Shown: in pieces, positions 34,991 through 43,375 of the stretch
Layout: the number at the start of each line of letters is the position of its first letter
How positions within the stretch are numbered: the first letter of the stretch is position 1
From: Exilibacterium sp.
GTDB taxonomy: Bacteria; Pseudomonadota; Gammaproteobacteria; Pseudomonadales; Cellvibrionaceae
Direction of reading: 5' to 3'
DNA length: 64,000 nucleotides
Assembly (NCBI GenBank): GCA_028280195.1
Contig: JANQMH010000099.1
Span: 42,679 to 106,678, forward strand
Program-made: the position numbers and the translations under genes
Notes under the pieces: generated by a model
What the model was told of the DNA's origin: nothing
Databases searched by the model: none
What the model saw: the letters and a program-made list of their open reading frames with translations, nothing else

Positions 34991-36778
34991 ATGGACAAGC
35001 GGCTAAAAAGATATCTATTGATAGTCTTCGCATATGGATACGTCAGCGTCACCACAGCGGATCAGTGTCAGGCAAAAATTCAACTGACCCATTACGAGCC
35101 TGGCATTTGCTACCATAACTTCGACCACGGTGAGTGCACAGATCAGTGCCGCACCGCCATGCCCGCTGCCAACCCCGCCTGCTTTACCGACCTTTCACTG
35201 CCCTGTGACATTCGCAACGACTTGTTTGCCAGCGCGCCAGGCCTGCAGCAACAGGGAAATCACACCTGGGTCCACATCTCAGATTTGCTGAACTTTCCAC
35301 CATTGCACAGTGATTTACATATTGTGCGCCAGGACCTCTACCAGTCCCTGTACCGCGACTATATTTCGCCACCATCGCTGCGAGGCTTCAGCGCCGCCAG
35401 TCAACAGGTCAAGAAAGAAAATTTTCGCCTGTTGCTTATCTCCGAGGTGAAGGCCCTGACTGCGCCATTGAAAGAGGCCGCCGTATTCAAACGCCTGAGC
35501 CTGGGTCTGGCACTCGAGCCCGGCGTGCAGGACGAATTTGCCGATATCGTCAGCCGCACCAATGACTACCCCTTGTTCAGCGCCGCGGAAAAAAGCGCAC
35601 TGATCGCCGAACTCGAGCAAATCAGACAAAGCGAACTGATGTTATGGCAGTTCATACGCCAATCTGACACGGTGTTGATCGGGCAGTCACGCGTGGATTA
35701 CCTGAACAGCCAGCTCGAACAGCTGGCGCTGAATATCGACAATCTGAACGGTGAAAAGCGCGCCCATACCCTGGCGAAGATCGCCGCCACCGGCACTCCA
35801 CTGGCACTGAATTTTCGCGACTGCCCGGCAGGCATCTGCTTCGATCCGATAGCCGCCGGCGGCGGCGACTTCTATCGGGGTATGGACCAGATACTGACCC
35901 ATTTCGAAAGTCTGCTAAACCCCAGTCTCGAGGAAAGCCTGCTACTGGCCAACACCGTCGGCGACGGAGCGCCACCGGGGCCGGAGCCACACCCGGACTT
36001 TTCCGGCCTGATGAATTCACATATCGATGCCTATCGGGCCGACCCCAGCCGCGACAACCTGCGGCGCCTGGAGCTGGCAATAAACGTCGCATTTTTACAG
36101 CAGGACATCGATGGCCTGAGCCTCTACAGCGAACTGAAGGATAGTGCTGTGGCGGAGATTTCCGGACAGGTCTTTTACACCCCCTATGAGGATCACAGGG
36201 TGCTGCTGTGTCAGGAGCTGAGCAATATAGACAAGCGCCTGGAGGAAATCCAGCAGGAAGTATTCACTGTCTCCGCCGCCGCACAGGACATCATCAGGTT
36301 GATGATCGAGCAGGGGCACTCAGAAGAATTGCTGGCGCAGCTGCAACAACTGATTGCCCGCCTGCAGGCCCTGAGCACCGAGAGCCGCCAGCTTTCCCAG
36401 GTAGATCGTTTCAGCCCGGACCGCCATACCACCGTGTTGTGGAACCTGGATACACAACAGCAGCAACTGGACCCGACCAGCCGGGATATCCGCATTGAGT
36501 TCATTGCCATCGACGGTACCTACTGGATACCCGCAGTCTCCATGCCGCTGCAGAGGTTGATACCGTCCATAGCGGATATAGCCACCATCAAAGGCACCCT
36601 GTTGCCCACCGGCAACGGCCGCATGGCGGCACTCAATACCTTGAGCCTGGCTTTGCGCCAGTCGCCCTACAACAGCTGCTCAGCTGCCAACCAGCAGATC
36701 AGAATAATCGTCAGTGTTACTGACAGCAGCGGCGCCGCCAAGCGCTACAGCCTGGAGGCCGGCTTGAATCAACTCTGA
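34991..36778 (+). CDS. Exported protein of unknown function, cluster gene A
   Basis: The 595-residue product has a signal peptide (MDKRLKRYLLIVFAYGYVSV, cut near TTA) and a Cys-rich N-terminal region (six Cys between about 25 and 75), then a Cys pair in FRDCPAGICFDPI. The central and C-terminal parts are mostly helical, with coiled-coil-like stretches (ELSNIDKRLEEIQQEVF, LLAQLQQLIARLQALSTESR). I recognise no domain. The start at 34991 has GGGAAG upstream; a longer frame from 34931 lacks a signal peptide. It is the first of seven collinear exported-protein genes. Confidence 0.8.
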   Translation: MDKRLKRYLLIVFAYGYVSVTTADQCQAKIQLTHYEPGICYHNFDHGECTDQCRTAMPAANPACFTDLSLPCDIRNDLFASAPGLQQQGNHTWVHISDLLNFPPLHSDLHIVRQDLYQSLYRDYISPPSLRGFSAASQQVKKENFRLLLISEVKALTAPLKEAAVFKRLSLGLALEPGVQDEFADIVSRTNDYPLFSAAEKSALIAELEQIRQSELMLWQFIRQSDTVLIGQSRVDYLNSQLEQLALNIDNLNGEKRAHTLAKIAATGTPLALNFRDCPAGICFDPIAAGGGDFYRGMDQILTHFESLLNPSLEESLLLANTVGDGAPPGPEPHPDFSGLMNSHIDAYRADPSRDNLRRLELAINVAFLQQDIDGLSLYSELKDSAVAEISGQVFYTPYEDHRVLLCQELSNIDKRLEEIQQEVFTVSAAAQDIIRLMIEQGHSEELLAQLQQLIARLQALSTESRQLSQVDRFSPDRHTTVLWNLDTQQQQLDPTSRDIRIEFIAIDGTYWIPAVSMPLQRLIPSIADIATIKGTLLPTGNGRMAALNTLSLALRQSPYNSCSAANQQIRIIVSVTDSSGAAKRYSLEAGLNQL

Positions 36779-36811
36779 TTCCGCCACAGACACGACTGAG
36801 GGAGTATGAAC

Positions 36812-37744
36812 ATGAAAAAGCAAGGGCTAGTACTTATCGGCTGCCTGCTGTATGCGAGCGCAGGTTTTGGCAGCTCCAGCACAATCGCCTTCGACGCCGC
36901 CAGAGACTGCCGGACACAGAACACTACTACCGGTATACGCTATGTCCCGCCCTGCGACTTCAACCCGCAAGTCATCGAGCCCGATCAGCACAAGGTGCTG
37001 GCCTCGGCTGCCGACTTGACCCGAGGCCTGTTCAAATCCACCGCTTTCTATTCATTTAACTGCGAATCCCTGCGGCCCCTGAGCTTGACCTATACGATAA
37101 GGGAAAATGATGTCATCGTTGAAATTGGTAATGTCGCTGCTGCGGCGACACCGGCGCTGCTGAAAAACAGCATTACCCACAGTTATGATGCCGCAGCTTT
37201 CGCCATAGAATCGCTGCAGGGTTTGTCGGGCATTCAGGCGCTAAAGCCCGGCTGCAGTATGCGGGTTGAGAGCTTTGCATCCTACCCGGAGCCGGAATAC
37301 TTCAAATTGATGGCAAATTCCCAAATCAATGTCGATAACCTGCTAAAGAATATCTTTGCTTCGACTCAGCCGGATATGAGCTATGCCACTGCCCTCGGCG
37401 CGATCGGCAATGCCCAGTTACTGCTGTCTTTCCTGCGCCCGCAAAGTGACCCGCTCACCCAGGGCATGATAGATATCACCGTACAGAGCCTGATCGACGC
37501 CGAAAGCATTTTGGCGCAGCAGTGCCAGGCTGACTCCACCACACTGCTGTGCAGCCAGGCAATCGCCAATACCCGGGCAACGCTGTTAGCAGAGATTATC
37601 GGCAACGAGCAAAGACTGATTGAACTGCGAGATTATCTCGCATCGCAAGTCAACTGGCTGGCGGCGCAGCCGCAGGATCTCTCCACGGAAACCGAGAAGC
37701 TGCAATCGGCGTGGGATTCCCTGCAACAACAGCTTACGCCCTGA
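36812..37744 (+). CDS. Exported protein of unknown function, cluster gene B
   Basis: The 310-residue product has a signal peptide (MKKQGLVLIGCLLYASAGFG). LIGC resembles a lipobox, but the preceding hydrophobic stretch is too short, so ordinary Sec cleavage is preferred. The mature N-terminus has DCRTQNTTTGIRYVPPCDF, which parallels the Cys-rich start of gene A. The rest is helical and ends in a heptad-like segment (ETEKLQSAWDSLQQQL). The ATG at 36812 has GAGGGAG 7 nt upstream; the ATG at 36806 is too close. No family is recognised. Confidence 0.78.
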   Translation: MKKQGLVLIGCLLYASAGFGSSSTIAFDAARDCRTQNTTTGIRYVPPCDFNPQVIEPDQHKVLASAADLTRGLFKSTAFYSFNCESLRPLSLTYTIRENDVIVEIGNVAAAATPALLKNSITHSYDAAAFAIESLQGLSGIQALKPGCSMRVESFASYPEPEYFKLMANSQINVDNLLKNIFASTQPDMSYATALGAIGNAQLLLSFLRPQSDPLTQGMIDITVQSLIDAESILAQQCQADSTTLLCSQAIANTRATLLAEIIGNEQRLIELRDYLASQVNWLAAQPQDLSTETEKLQSAWDSLQQQLTP

Positions 37745-37760
37745 CTCGACGACCTGCTGA

Positions 37761-37778
37761 TACCACCTCGCGGTGGTA
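37761..37778 (+). other. Hairpin between cluster genes B and C
   Basis: TACCACC-TCGC-GGTGGTA forms a perfect 7-bp stem 16 bases after gene B. No T-run follows. It could stabilise the upstream mRNA or tune downstream expression. Confidence 0.5.
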
Positions 37779-37917
37779 GCAACAGCGCTTCACCACGGCT
37801 TCATACGATTTTAAAGCCTCTGCCGGGGTCGACACCGGACGGGACTTTAACTGAGCGTCTATACGCCGGAAATCCGGCAAATAGATATTTATCAAAGTAA
37901 ACGTAGAGGAAAAAACA

Positions 37918-39858
37918 GTGATAAACAAAAGTAGCATGGGCATGGTTGTTGCCGTGGCAACGCTGTGCAGCTCGGCAGCACTGGCGTTGCCCGACGCCAC
38001 TCAGGGCAACCCCCTGCCGGGTCTTGGCATAACCACACCGGATGGCGTGGGCGATATCTTGAGAGATCATGAAAACCCCAATACGCTCTATGTCGGCCCC
38101 GCCAACGTGAAGGAAATCAATGGCATATACAGTGAACTGGACAGTTCCGGGGCGATGTGCAACGATTATCTCGATGTCCGCAGGCGGTCACTTCTGTTTC
38201 CCGATGACCCGGAACTCGCCTATCAAAACCGGGAGTACGTGAGCAACTACTTTCAGGTAACCTACGCGATTCCCAATGCCAATATGTTGGCATTGAATGC
38301 CATCGCAGATGCAAGGAGAGAGGTCCGCAATGCGGGGCAGGTCAATGCCGATAAAATGGCAAATTACTTTGCCCTGAAAGCGGAGTGGATGGAACTGCAG
38401 GCAGAGATTTCTTCGCTCAATGCCGAGCAGGCGAAGTTGGACAATCAGAATACGCTCAATATCGGCAATTGCATCACCGCCCACGCTACCGATCCAACCA
38501 TGCTGGTTAGCTGCCTGAACAACAATGCCAGTTGGTATCAAGCGGAAAAGGCGAAAATCGACACTGCCCTGACAGCCCCCTTGACCAGAAAAGCAGAGAT
38601 ATCTCAGGACTACTATCTGGCAAGAGGAGAATATGAAGCACTGATAGAAGAACTGCGATTGCTGCAGGACGATATTGCCTTCAATATGCTGATCATTCAG
38701 TCGCAGATGACCGTGGCATCCAATGCCTGGGAAATCGAAAAAGCTGTCTATAGGCTGGAAGAGAAAAAAATCGTCGGCAGAGCCAGCGCTGGCTACAACC
38801 TTTATGACAACGAAGCCGTGTTACTGGCCAATGCCGTGCAGGGCCATGGCAGTTTCAATGTCAAACAGCTGGATGCATTCAATGTGCGCTTGAATACAGG
38901 TGTTACTGTTGACAACCCGGTGGTATCGACGGATAACGGCGGAACAATTTTCAGCAAGAATACCTGGTCTTATCCGGCAGATACGCTGATGCACAGCAGC
39001 ATCCTGGCCGAATGGCAAATGCCGTTTGAGCGCCAGCTCCAGGGTGACACCATCCACTTCGATACCATGGACAGCAATTCGTTTGCCGCCGGCAGCTTTG
39101 ACTTTTATGTAACCAAAGGTGCCCGTTGTGGAGAATACACCCAGGTGATTGAAGAAACTTATCATGCAACCGATGAAAACGGTGTCTCCGGCAGCTGGGT
39201 AGTGAAAAAACACCTTTACCAGCCGACCGGCGATCGTGTGATCTTCGCGCAGTCGGTGGGACTCAACTATAACTACTATTCCTACCCCGGACCGCTGCGC
39301 GGTGAATGCTCCATCGATATGGACAGAATGAACTACTACTGGCGCAACCAGGGGCGTTCGAAGAAGTGGCGCTGGTTTAAAACCACAACCACTTCCTGGG
39401 ACAATATCCGCACCGCGGCCAAAGACGATATGGGCATGGAATGCACACTGGATCTGGTACCCGAAACCAACGACCCGGATGAAGCACAGCGTCTTACCCA
39501 GGAATTCGAACAGCACATGTACAGCGATATGTGGCAGATGTTCCTGGCTGTTTACGCTGAAGAGTATACGGTCGAGGTGGAGGAACCCGAAGTCACCGAT
39601 GCCCGTAAAAGCGAGGTCGCTGCAGCCCTCGGCACCGGCTTGATGAGATTGTGCGGATCGAACTTCTACTGTTCATTCAGTGGTATCGTATTACGCAGCC
39701 TGAGCTCCATAGGCGGTACCAAAGCCCAGGGCACCACTTCGGTCTACAGCACCGAGTACGGCCGTATATGGAAACGGTATGACAAGGACACCTTTGCGCT
39801 GAAAGAAGGCAGCGCATTGATCAATGTCAAAGTGTGTATTGACCAGAGTCAGTGCTAA
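37918..39858 (+). CDS. Exported protein of unknown function, cluster gene C
   Basis: The 646-residue product is the largest in the cluster. It has a signal peptide (cut after ALA, about residue 24), a long helical/coiled-coil region (about 115-290, for example WMELQAEISSLNAEQAKLDN) and a C-terminal aromatic, beta-looking half rich in Tyr and Trp with scattered Cys (CGEYTQVIEETYHATDENG, RLCGSNFYCSFSG). The last residues are KVCIDQSQC. The start is GTG with GAGG upstream. The helical stalk plus C-terminal head suggests a surface or periplasmic structural protein, but this is inference. A good terminator follows. Confidence 0.8.
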   Translation: MINKSSMGMVVAVATLCSSAALALPDATQGNPLPGLGITTPDGVGDILRDHENPNTLYVGPANVKEINGIYSELDSSGAMCNDYLDVRRRSLLFPDDPELAYQNREYVSNYFQVTYAIPNANMLALNAIADARREVRNAGQVNADKMANYFALKAEWMELQAEISSLNAEQAKLDNQNTLNIGNCITAHATDPTMLVSCLNNNASWYQAEKAKIDTALTAPLTRKAEISQDYYLARGEYEALIEELRLLQDDIAFNMLIIQSQMTVASNAWEIEKAVYRLEEKKIVGRASAGYNLYDNEAVLLANAVQGHGSFNVKQLDAFNVRLNTGVTVDNPVVSTDNGGTIFSKNTWSYPADTLMHSSILAEWQMPFERQLQGDTIHFDTMDSNSFAAGSFDFYVTKGARCGEYTQVIEETYHATDENGVSGSWVVKKHLYQPTGDRVIFAQSVGLNYNYYSYPGPLRGECSIDMDRMNYYWRNQGRSKKWRWFKTTTTSWDNIRTAAKDDMGMECTLDLVPETNDPDEAQRLTQEFEQHMYSDMWQMFLAVYAEEYTVEVEEPEVTDARKSEVAAALGTGLMRLCGSNFYCSFSGIVLRSLSSIGGTKAQGTTSVYSTEYGRIWKRYDKDTFALKEGSALINVKVCIDQSQC

Positions 39859-39882
39859 TGGCTAAACACTGACAGCATCACC

Positions 39883-39922
39883 GCCGTATCCAGTGGGCCA
39901 GGCACACTGGGTACGGCTTTTT
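39883..39922 (+). terminator. Intrinsic terminator after cluster gene C
   Basis: The stem pairs GCCGTA with TACGGC and CCAGTG with CACTGG around a 9-nt loop, with one mismatched pair, and is followed by TTTTT at 39918-39922. It probably ends or attenuates transcription of genes A-C. Confidence 0.8.
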
Positions 39923-39984
39923 ACCGGCGCACCGGAGCTTGACGAAAAACCTCCCTGTACATGACAAACGATTGAGGTCAGAAA

Positions 39985-40548
39985 ATGAAAAAGCTGTATA
40001 TCTCCATTGCAAGCGTAGCCACAGTGGCCGTCGCAGTGGCCATCACAAACACCTACCGCAACAGCGTGCCAGCTACAGAGGCAACAGCTGAAAACCATAT
40101 ATCCGCAGAAACAACAGTGGATGTCAACGCGGCGCCAGCTGACAAGGCGACGGCGGCAATCGACAACCTGGCGCCACAGCTGGACGCTGGCGAAGAGATC
40201 GACACCAGCCGGATTATCAGTAGTGAAATAGAAACGGCATTATCCGGCGGCTATGACGACGGCACTTCTTCCCCACTGAATCAAGTAAAGGATTTTTTTC
40301 CGGAGCTGAGGACGACGATAGAGGCATACCAGGCAAGTGTTAACGCGCAAAAGCAACGCCTGCAGGACTATCATAAAAAGCTGGCCGACTACAACCAACA
40401 GGTCAAACTGGCAGGTTATGCATCAACCGAGCTGGACGCAAACATCGCCGAGGAGCAGGCGCAATTGCTGGCGGCCGCCAGAGAACTGGGGCAGCAGGGC
40501 ATTGCTCTGAATGAGGCCATAAGGGAACAGGCGGCCAGGCGCCTGTAA
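39985..40548 (+). CDS. Membrane-anchored or exported coiled-coil protein, cluster gene D
   Basis: The 187-residue product has an N-terminal hydrophobic segment (LYISIASVATVAVAVAIT) that could be an uncleaved anchor or a signal peptide. An Ala/Thr/Glu-rich linker follows, then a C-terminal coiled coil (about 105-185, RLQDYHKKLADYNQQVK, EEQAQLLAAARELGQQ). There are no Cys residues. It has no recognised family. A GAGG ribosome-binding site precedes the ATG. It starts 62 bases after the terminator, so it may begin a second transcript of the cluster. Confidence 0.75.
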   Translation: MKKLYISIASVATVAVAVAITNTYRNSVPATEATAENHISAETTVDVNAAPADKATAAIDNLAPQLDAGEEIDTSRIISSEIETALSGGYDDGTSSPLNQVKDFFPELRTTIEAYQASVNAQKQRLQDYHKKLADYNQQVKLAGYASTELDANIAEEQAQLLAAARELGQQGIALNEAIREQAARRL

Positions 40549-40571
40549 ACCGCTATCGAAAGGAGAATAAC

Positions 40572-41807
40572 ATGAATGGTTTAACAGCAAAGTCACTGGC
40601 GAAAATATCGATGATCCCGGCATTAAGTCTGGCAGCCCCGCTGTTGTCGGCCGATATTGCCGGGGCGGACCCTGCAACGATACCGGATATCGAGCCGGAT
40701 ATGAAAACCAAAGTCTATATCTTCCAGTCTGAACCAGACAGCGCCGCGGCCACACTGTCGGACTGCAGCGGCCTGTCGGCCATGCTGGCATGGCAGCTGT
40801 CACCGCTGATACAGCTGAGTGAAGTTGTTTCGCCGGCGATCAGGCAATTCTCCAGTGAGTGGCTGGCGGCCGGCGGCACCCTGGCGACACAAACCGGGGA
40901 CACGCTTGCTGTCATACCCACGGCCACGACCAGGCTGGAGCTGCTGTCCATCGAAGTCGCTAGTGAGGACTGGCGGCTGAATCCCAGCCTCGATGGCAGA
41001 GATATCACCGCTGCCGTTACCGAATCGACCTGCACAGTAGCCGCCGCGGTGGACTATCTTGCCGAGGACTTGCTGGTCGAGATAGCCGACAGCGTTACCT
41101 TCTGGGTATCCGATGAAGCAGCGCAGAATCAGGCAGACTATGACAACGAAACAATAGAGATATTCAAAACACTCTATGGCGATGACGGTCTGGGCTTTGG
41201 TGACTATGCCAAGGGCGGCATCGCCTTCAGGCATAAGCCTCCCGTTCCGGGTGCCGGCTGGAGTTACAATGAGTTCTCCCTGCACTGGCGGGTTCGGGAA
41301 GCGGATATCGCAACCAGAGCCGCTGAGTTGATTCCCGGGGATCTGCCAGCCAGCCCCATTACCGGTTGGGCAGACAGTTGCCAGCCCGTCACACTGAGAA
41401 TCGCCGATAACCCGGAATTCATTGCTGCCAGCTCGAAAATCATCAATCGCCTCGACCTCTGCAATGAAAAGCCGCTGTTTATCCCCGTAGACGGCGAACC
41501 GATACCGGATAACACCACTGCGGCGTTTCTGGCATATCTGCACAATGCCGACCGGCTGCATCATCTGGCTTTTAGCCTGGACGACCAGGGGCATGTAATT
41601 CCCTGTGATGAAAGAGATCCCATTTCCTTCGACGGCTGCAGCCAGCCCATCGTGGCAAGTTTTCAACCACTGCTCAAATCATTCTACAAAGGGCTGACCG
41701 ACCTGTATGCCGAAGTGGTTTTTTCGCAAAAGGTCAAGAAGGTCTTCTATCTGGATGCGTTCAGCGGCACGATTGAGGAAGTTGAATCCCATATCATTGA
41801 CCCATAG
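40572..41807 (+). CDS. Exported protein of unknown function, cluster gene E
   Basis: The 411-residue product has a signal peptide (SMIPALSLAAPLLSADIAG). The mature protein is acidic, mixed alpha/beta, with six or more Cys (SDCSGLSAML, STCTVAAAVDYL, DSCQPVTLR, DLCNEKPLF, IPCDERDPISFDGC) that suggest disulfides in an oxidising compartment. No domain is recognised. A strong AAGGAG ribosome-binding site lies 6 nt before the ATG, and the gene is 23 bases after gene D. Confidence 0.78.
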   Translation: MNGLTAKSLAKISMIPALSLAAPLLSADIAGADPATIPDIEPDMKTKVYIFQSEPDSAAATLSDCSGLSAMLAWQLSPLIQLSEVVSPAIRQFSSEWLAAGGTLATQTGDTLAVIPTATTRLELLSIEVASEDWRLNPSLDGRDITAAVTESTCTVAAAVDYLAEDLLVEIADSVTFWVSDEAAQNQADYDNETIEIFKTLYGDDGLGFGDYAKGGIAFRHKPPVPGAGWSYNEFSLHWRVREADIATRAAELIPGDLPASPITGWADSCQPVTLRIADNPEFIAASSKIINRLDLCNEKPLFIPVDGEPIPDNTTAAFLAYLHNADRLHHLAFSLDDQGHVIPCDERDPISFDGCSQPIVASFQPLLKSFYKGLTDLYAEVVFSQKVKKVFYLDAFSGTIEEVESHIIDP

Positions 41808-41902
41808 GAGAATTACCCTATAAAAACCTTATCAGAACACCACGATGAACGCGTTGTGAAATCAGACCACCAGGCATTCGCCATCAACCGGGAGTTTTAG
41901 AG

Positions 41903-42424
41903 ATGAAAAAATATATCGTACTGTCGCTTCTGCTGATCAGCTGTTTCAGCCATTATGTCAAAGCAGATAGAGTCTATATAGTGGGCACTTATGACACCTT
42001 GAGTATTGAAGACTTTCAACAACAAGGGAGTTTATACACCGCTTATATCGATGTAATGGGAGACGACGGCCAGGAGTTGATTTTTGATATAGACGCGAAA
42101 GTCGGCGGCGAGGGTGATCTGTCTGTAAAAGACCGGTGTTGCCCGCCCCATGTCCGCAACTGTACTCCCTGCCCTCTATATGAATTGACATATACCATTG
42201 AAATACAGGTGAGTTGCAGCAACCATGCAGTTGGCTCGGATATGGACGGTACATATTCATTTTCCAATCGTTATCCCGATATATATCAAGAGGTGCAGCT
42301 GCTTGTGGACAACAGCTTCAGCACTGGGGGTCAATGCCGACAACTTAGAATTGACGTCGATCAGATAGATGCCGGTGAGCTGACGATGATTGACGTCGAT
42401 ATTTTAATTGCAGAACCTTTTTAA
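41903..42424 (+). CDS. Small exported Cys-rich protein, cluster gene F
   Basis: The 173-residue product has a signal peptide (MKKYIVLSLLLISCFSHYVK, cut after VKA). The mature chain starts DRVYIVGTYDTLSIED and contains a dense Cys cluster (DRCCPPHVRNCTPCPLYE) plus two more Cys. The remainder looks beta-rich. The mature N-terminus DxVxIVG is shared with gene G, so the two are probably paralogues or have a common processing or assembly signal. No known family. Confidence 0.75.
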   Translation: MKKYIVLSLLLISCFSHYVKADRVYIVGTYDTLSIEDFQQQGSLYTAYIDVMGDDGQELIFDIDAKVGGEGDLSVKDRCCPPHVRNCTPCPLYELTYTIEIQVSCSNHAVGSDMDGTYSFSNRYPDIYQEVQLLVDNSFSTGGQCRQLRIDVDQIDAGELTMIDVDILIAEPF

Positions 42425-42574
42425 GGTTCCGCCCTGATATTCAGCGTCGATGTTCCGCGGCATGCAGATATGACCATACCCCCCACAGCGGCGGCTCATT
42501 TCGTGGTTGTACCTGCACATCCGCGTTGCCGATGCAGCCAAATCTGTGAGCCCTGTTTGAAGAGAGTAAACACT

Positions 42575-43363
42575 ATGAAAGTACAGCCATACCTGCTCGT
42601 CGCGTTGATGATGCAAACAACCATGGTATTCAGCGACGAGGTATTTATTGTCGGCAAACTGTATCAAATCCCGGTGGACTGCGGTTATGATGCGGCGATT
42701 GTACCGGCCAGTGATGGCGTTTTCGGTCACAAAGGAATGTTTGGTACACTCGAAGCCCAACCCGAATTCAACACATTCAGATGGAACTACAGCGGCCACT
42801 TTTCCGGCACCTTGGAAGCGGCGGTAAGCGCTGAACTGACACTCAACAGCACGGATATGGATCGAGTCAGACAGTTTAGCAGTGGCAATCTGAATGTCGA
42901 TATGGAATACCACGGCACCCCCGGCCTCTCCGTTTACTACAACCTGGGTTGTGTTGCGGGGAAGTTTAAAACCATCGAGTGGCAGCCGGGCGCACAGGCT
43001 ACACCGGCCGCTTTCTCCATGACGATGAGCAAAGCCATTACCGTACCGCCGCGCCCGGCCGGGGACGGCGGCAGCTACGGCTTTTACGCACAGGCCAAGG
43101 TCGTGGTGCCCGCCGTCATTGGCGCAGCCATGTCTCCCGAGCGCCGCGCCAGAATCTCCGTCACATGTCGCGACGGCGGCGATACGGTTACGGCTGAGCA
43201 CATTCTGCACAGACCGGGTGGCGGCACCCACTTCCTGACTATTGGCAATGGCGATTTCAATTTTGAAAACTGTAAGAATACCCAGTTCGATCTGAATATC
43301 GAGTTTGAAGGGGCAAACTTTCAGCTGGAAGGCCTGGAGGCTTTGTACTACGAACTGTTTTAG
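42575..43363 (+). CDS. Exported beta-rich protein of unknown function, cluster gene G
   Basis: The 262-residue product has a signal peptide (MKVQPYLLVALMMQTTMVFS). The mature chain starts DEVFIVGKLYQIPVDCG, like gene F. Alternating hydrophobic and polar residues and the Gly/Asn content suggest beta-sandwich structure; four Cys are present. It ends LEALYYELF, an aromatic C-terminus. The ATG at 42575 is used because the longer frame from 42470 lacks an export signal. It is the last cluster gene and converges on the HK-AraC regulator 12 bases away. Confidence 0.76.
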   Translation: MKVQPYLLVALMMQTTMVFSDEVFIVGKLYQIPVDCGYDAAIVPASDGVFGHKGMFGTLEAQPEFNTFRWNYSGHFSGTLEAAVSAELTLNSTDMDRVRQFSSGNLNVDMEYHGTPGLSVYYNLGCVAGKFKTIEWQPGAQATPAAFSMTMSKAITVPPRPAGDGGSYGFYAQAKVVVPAVIGAAMSPERRARISVTCRDGGDTVTAEHILHRPGGGTHFLTIGNGDFNFENCKNTQFDLNIEFEGANFQLEGLEALYYELF

Positions 43364-43375
43364 CTACCTGCCATA

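Noticed and set aside
37761..37778. Intrinsic terminator after gene B
   Set aside because: The stem is perfect but no T-run follows, so it is listed only as a hairpin.
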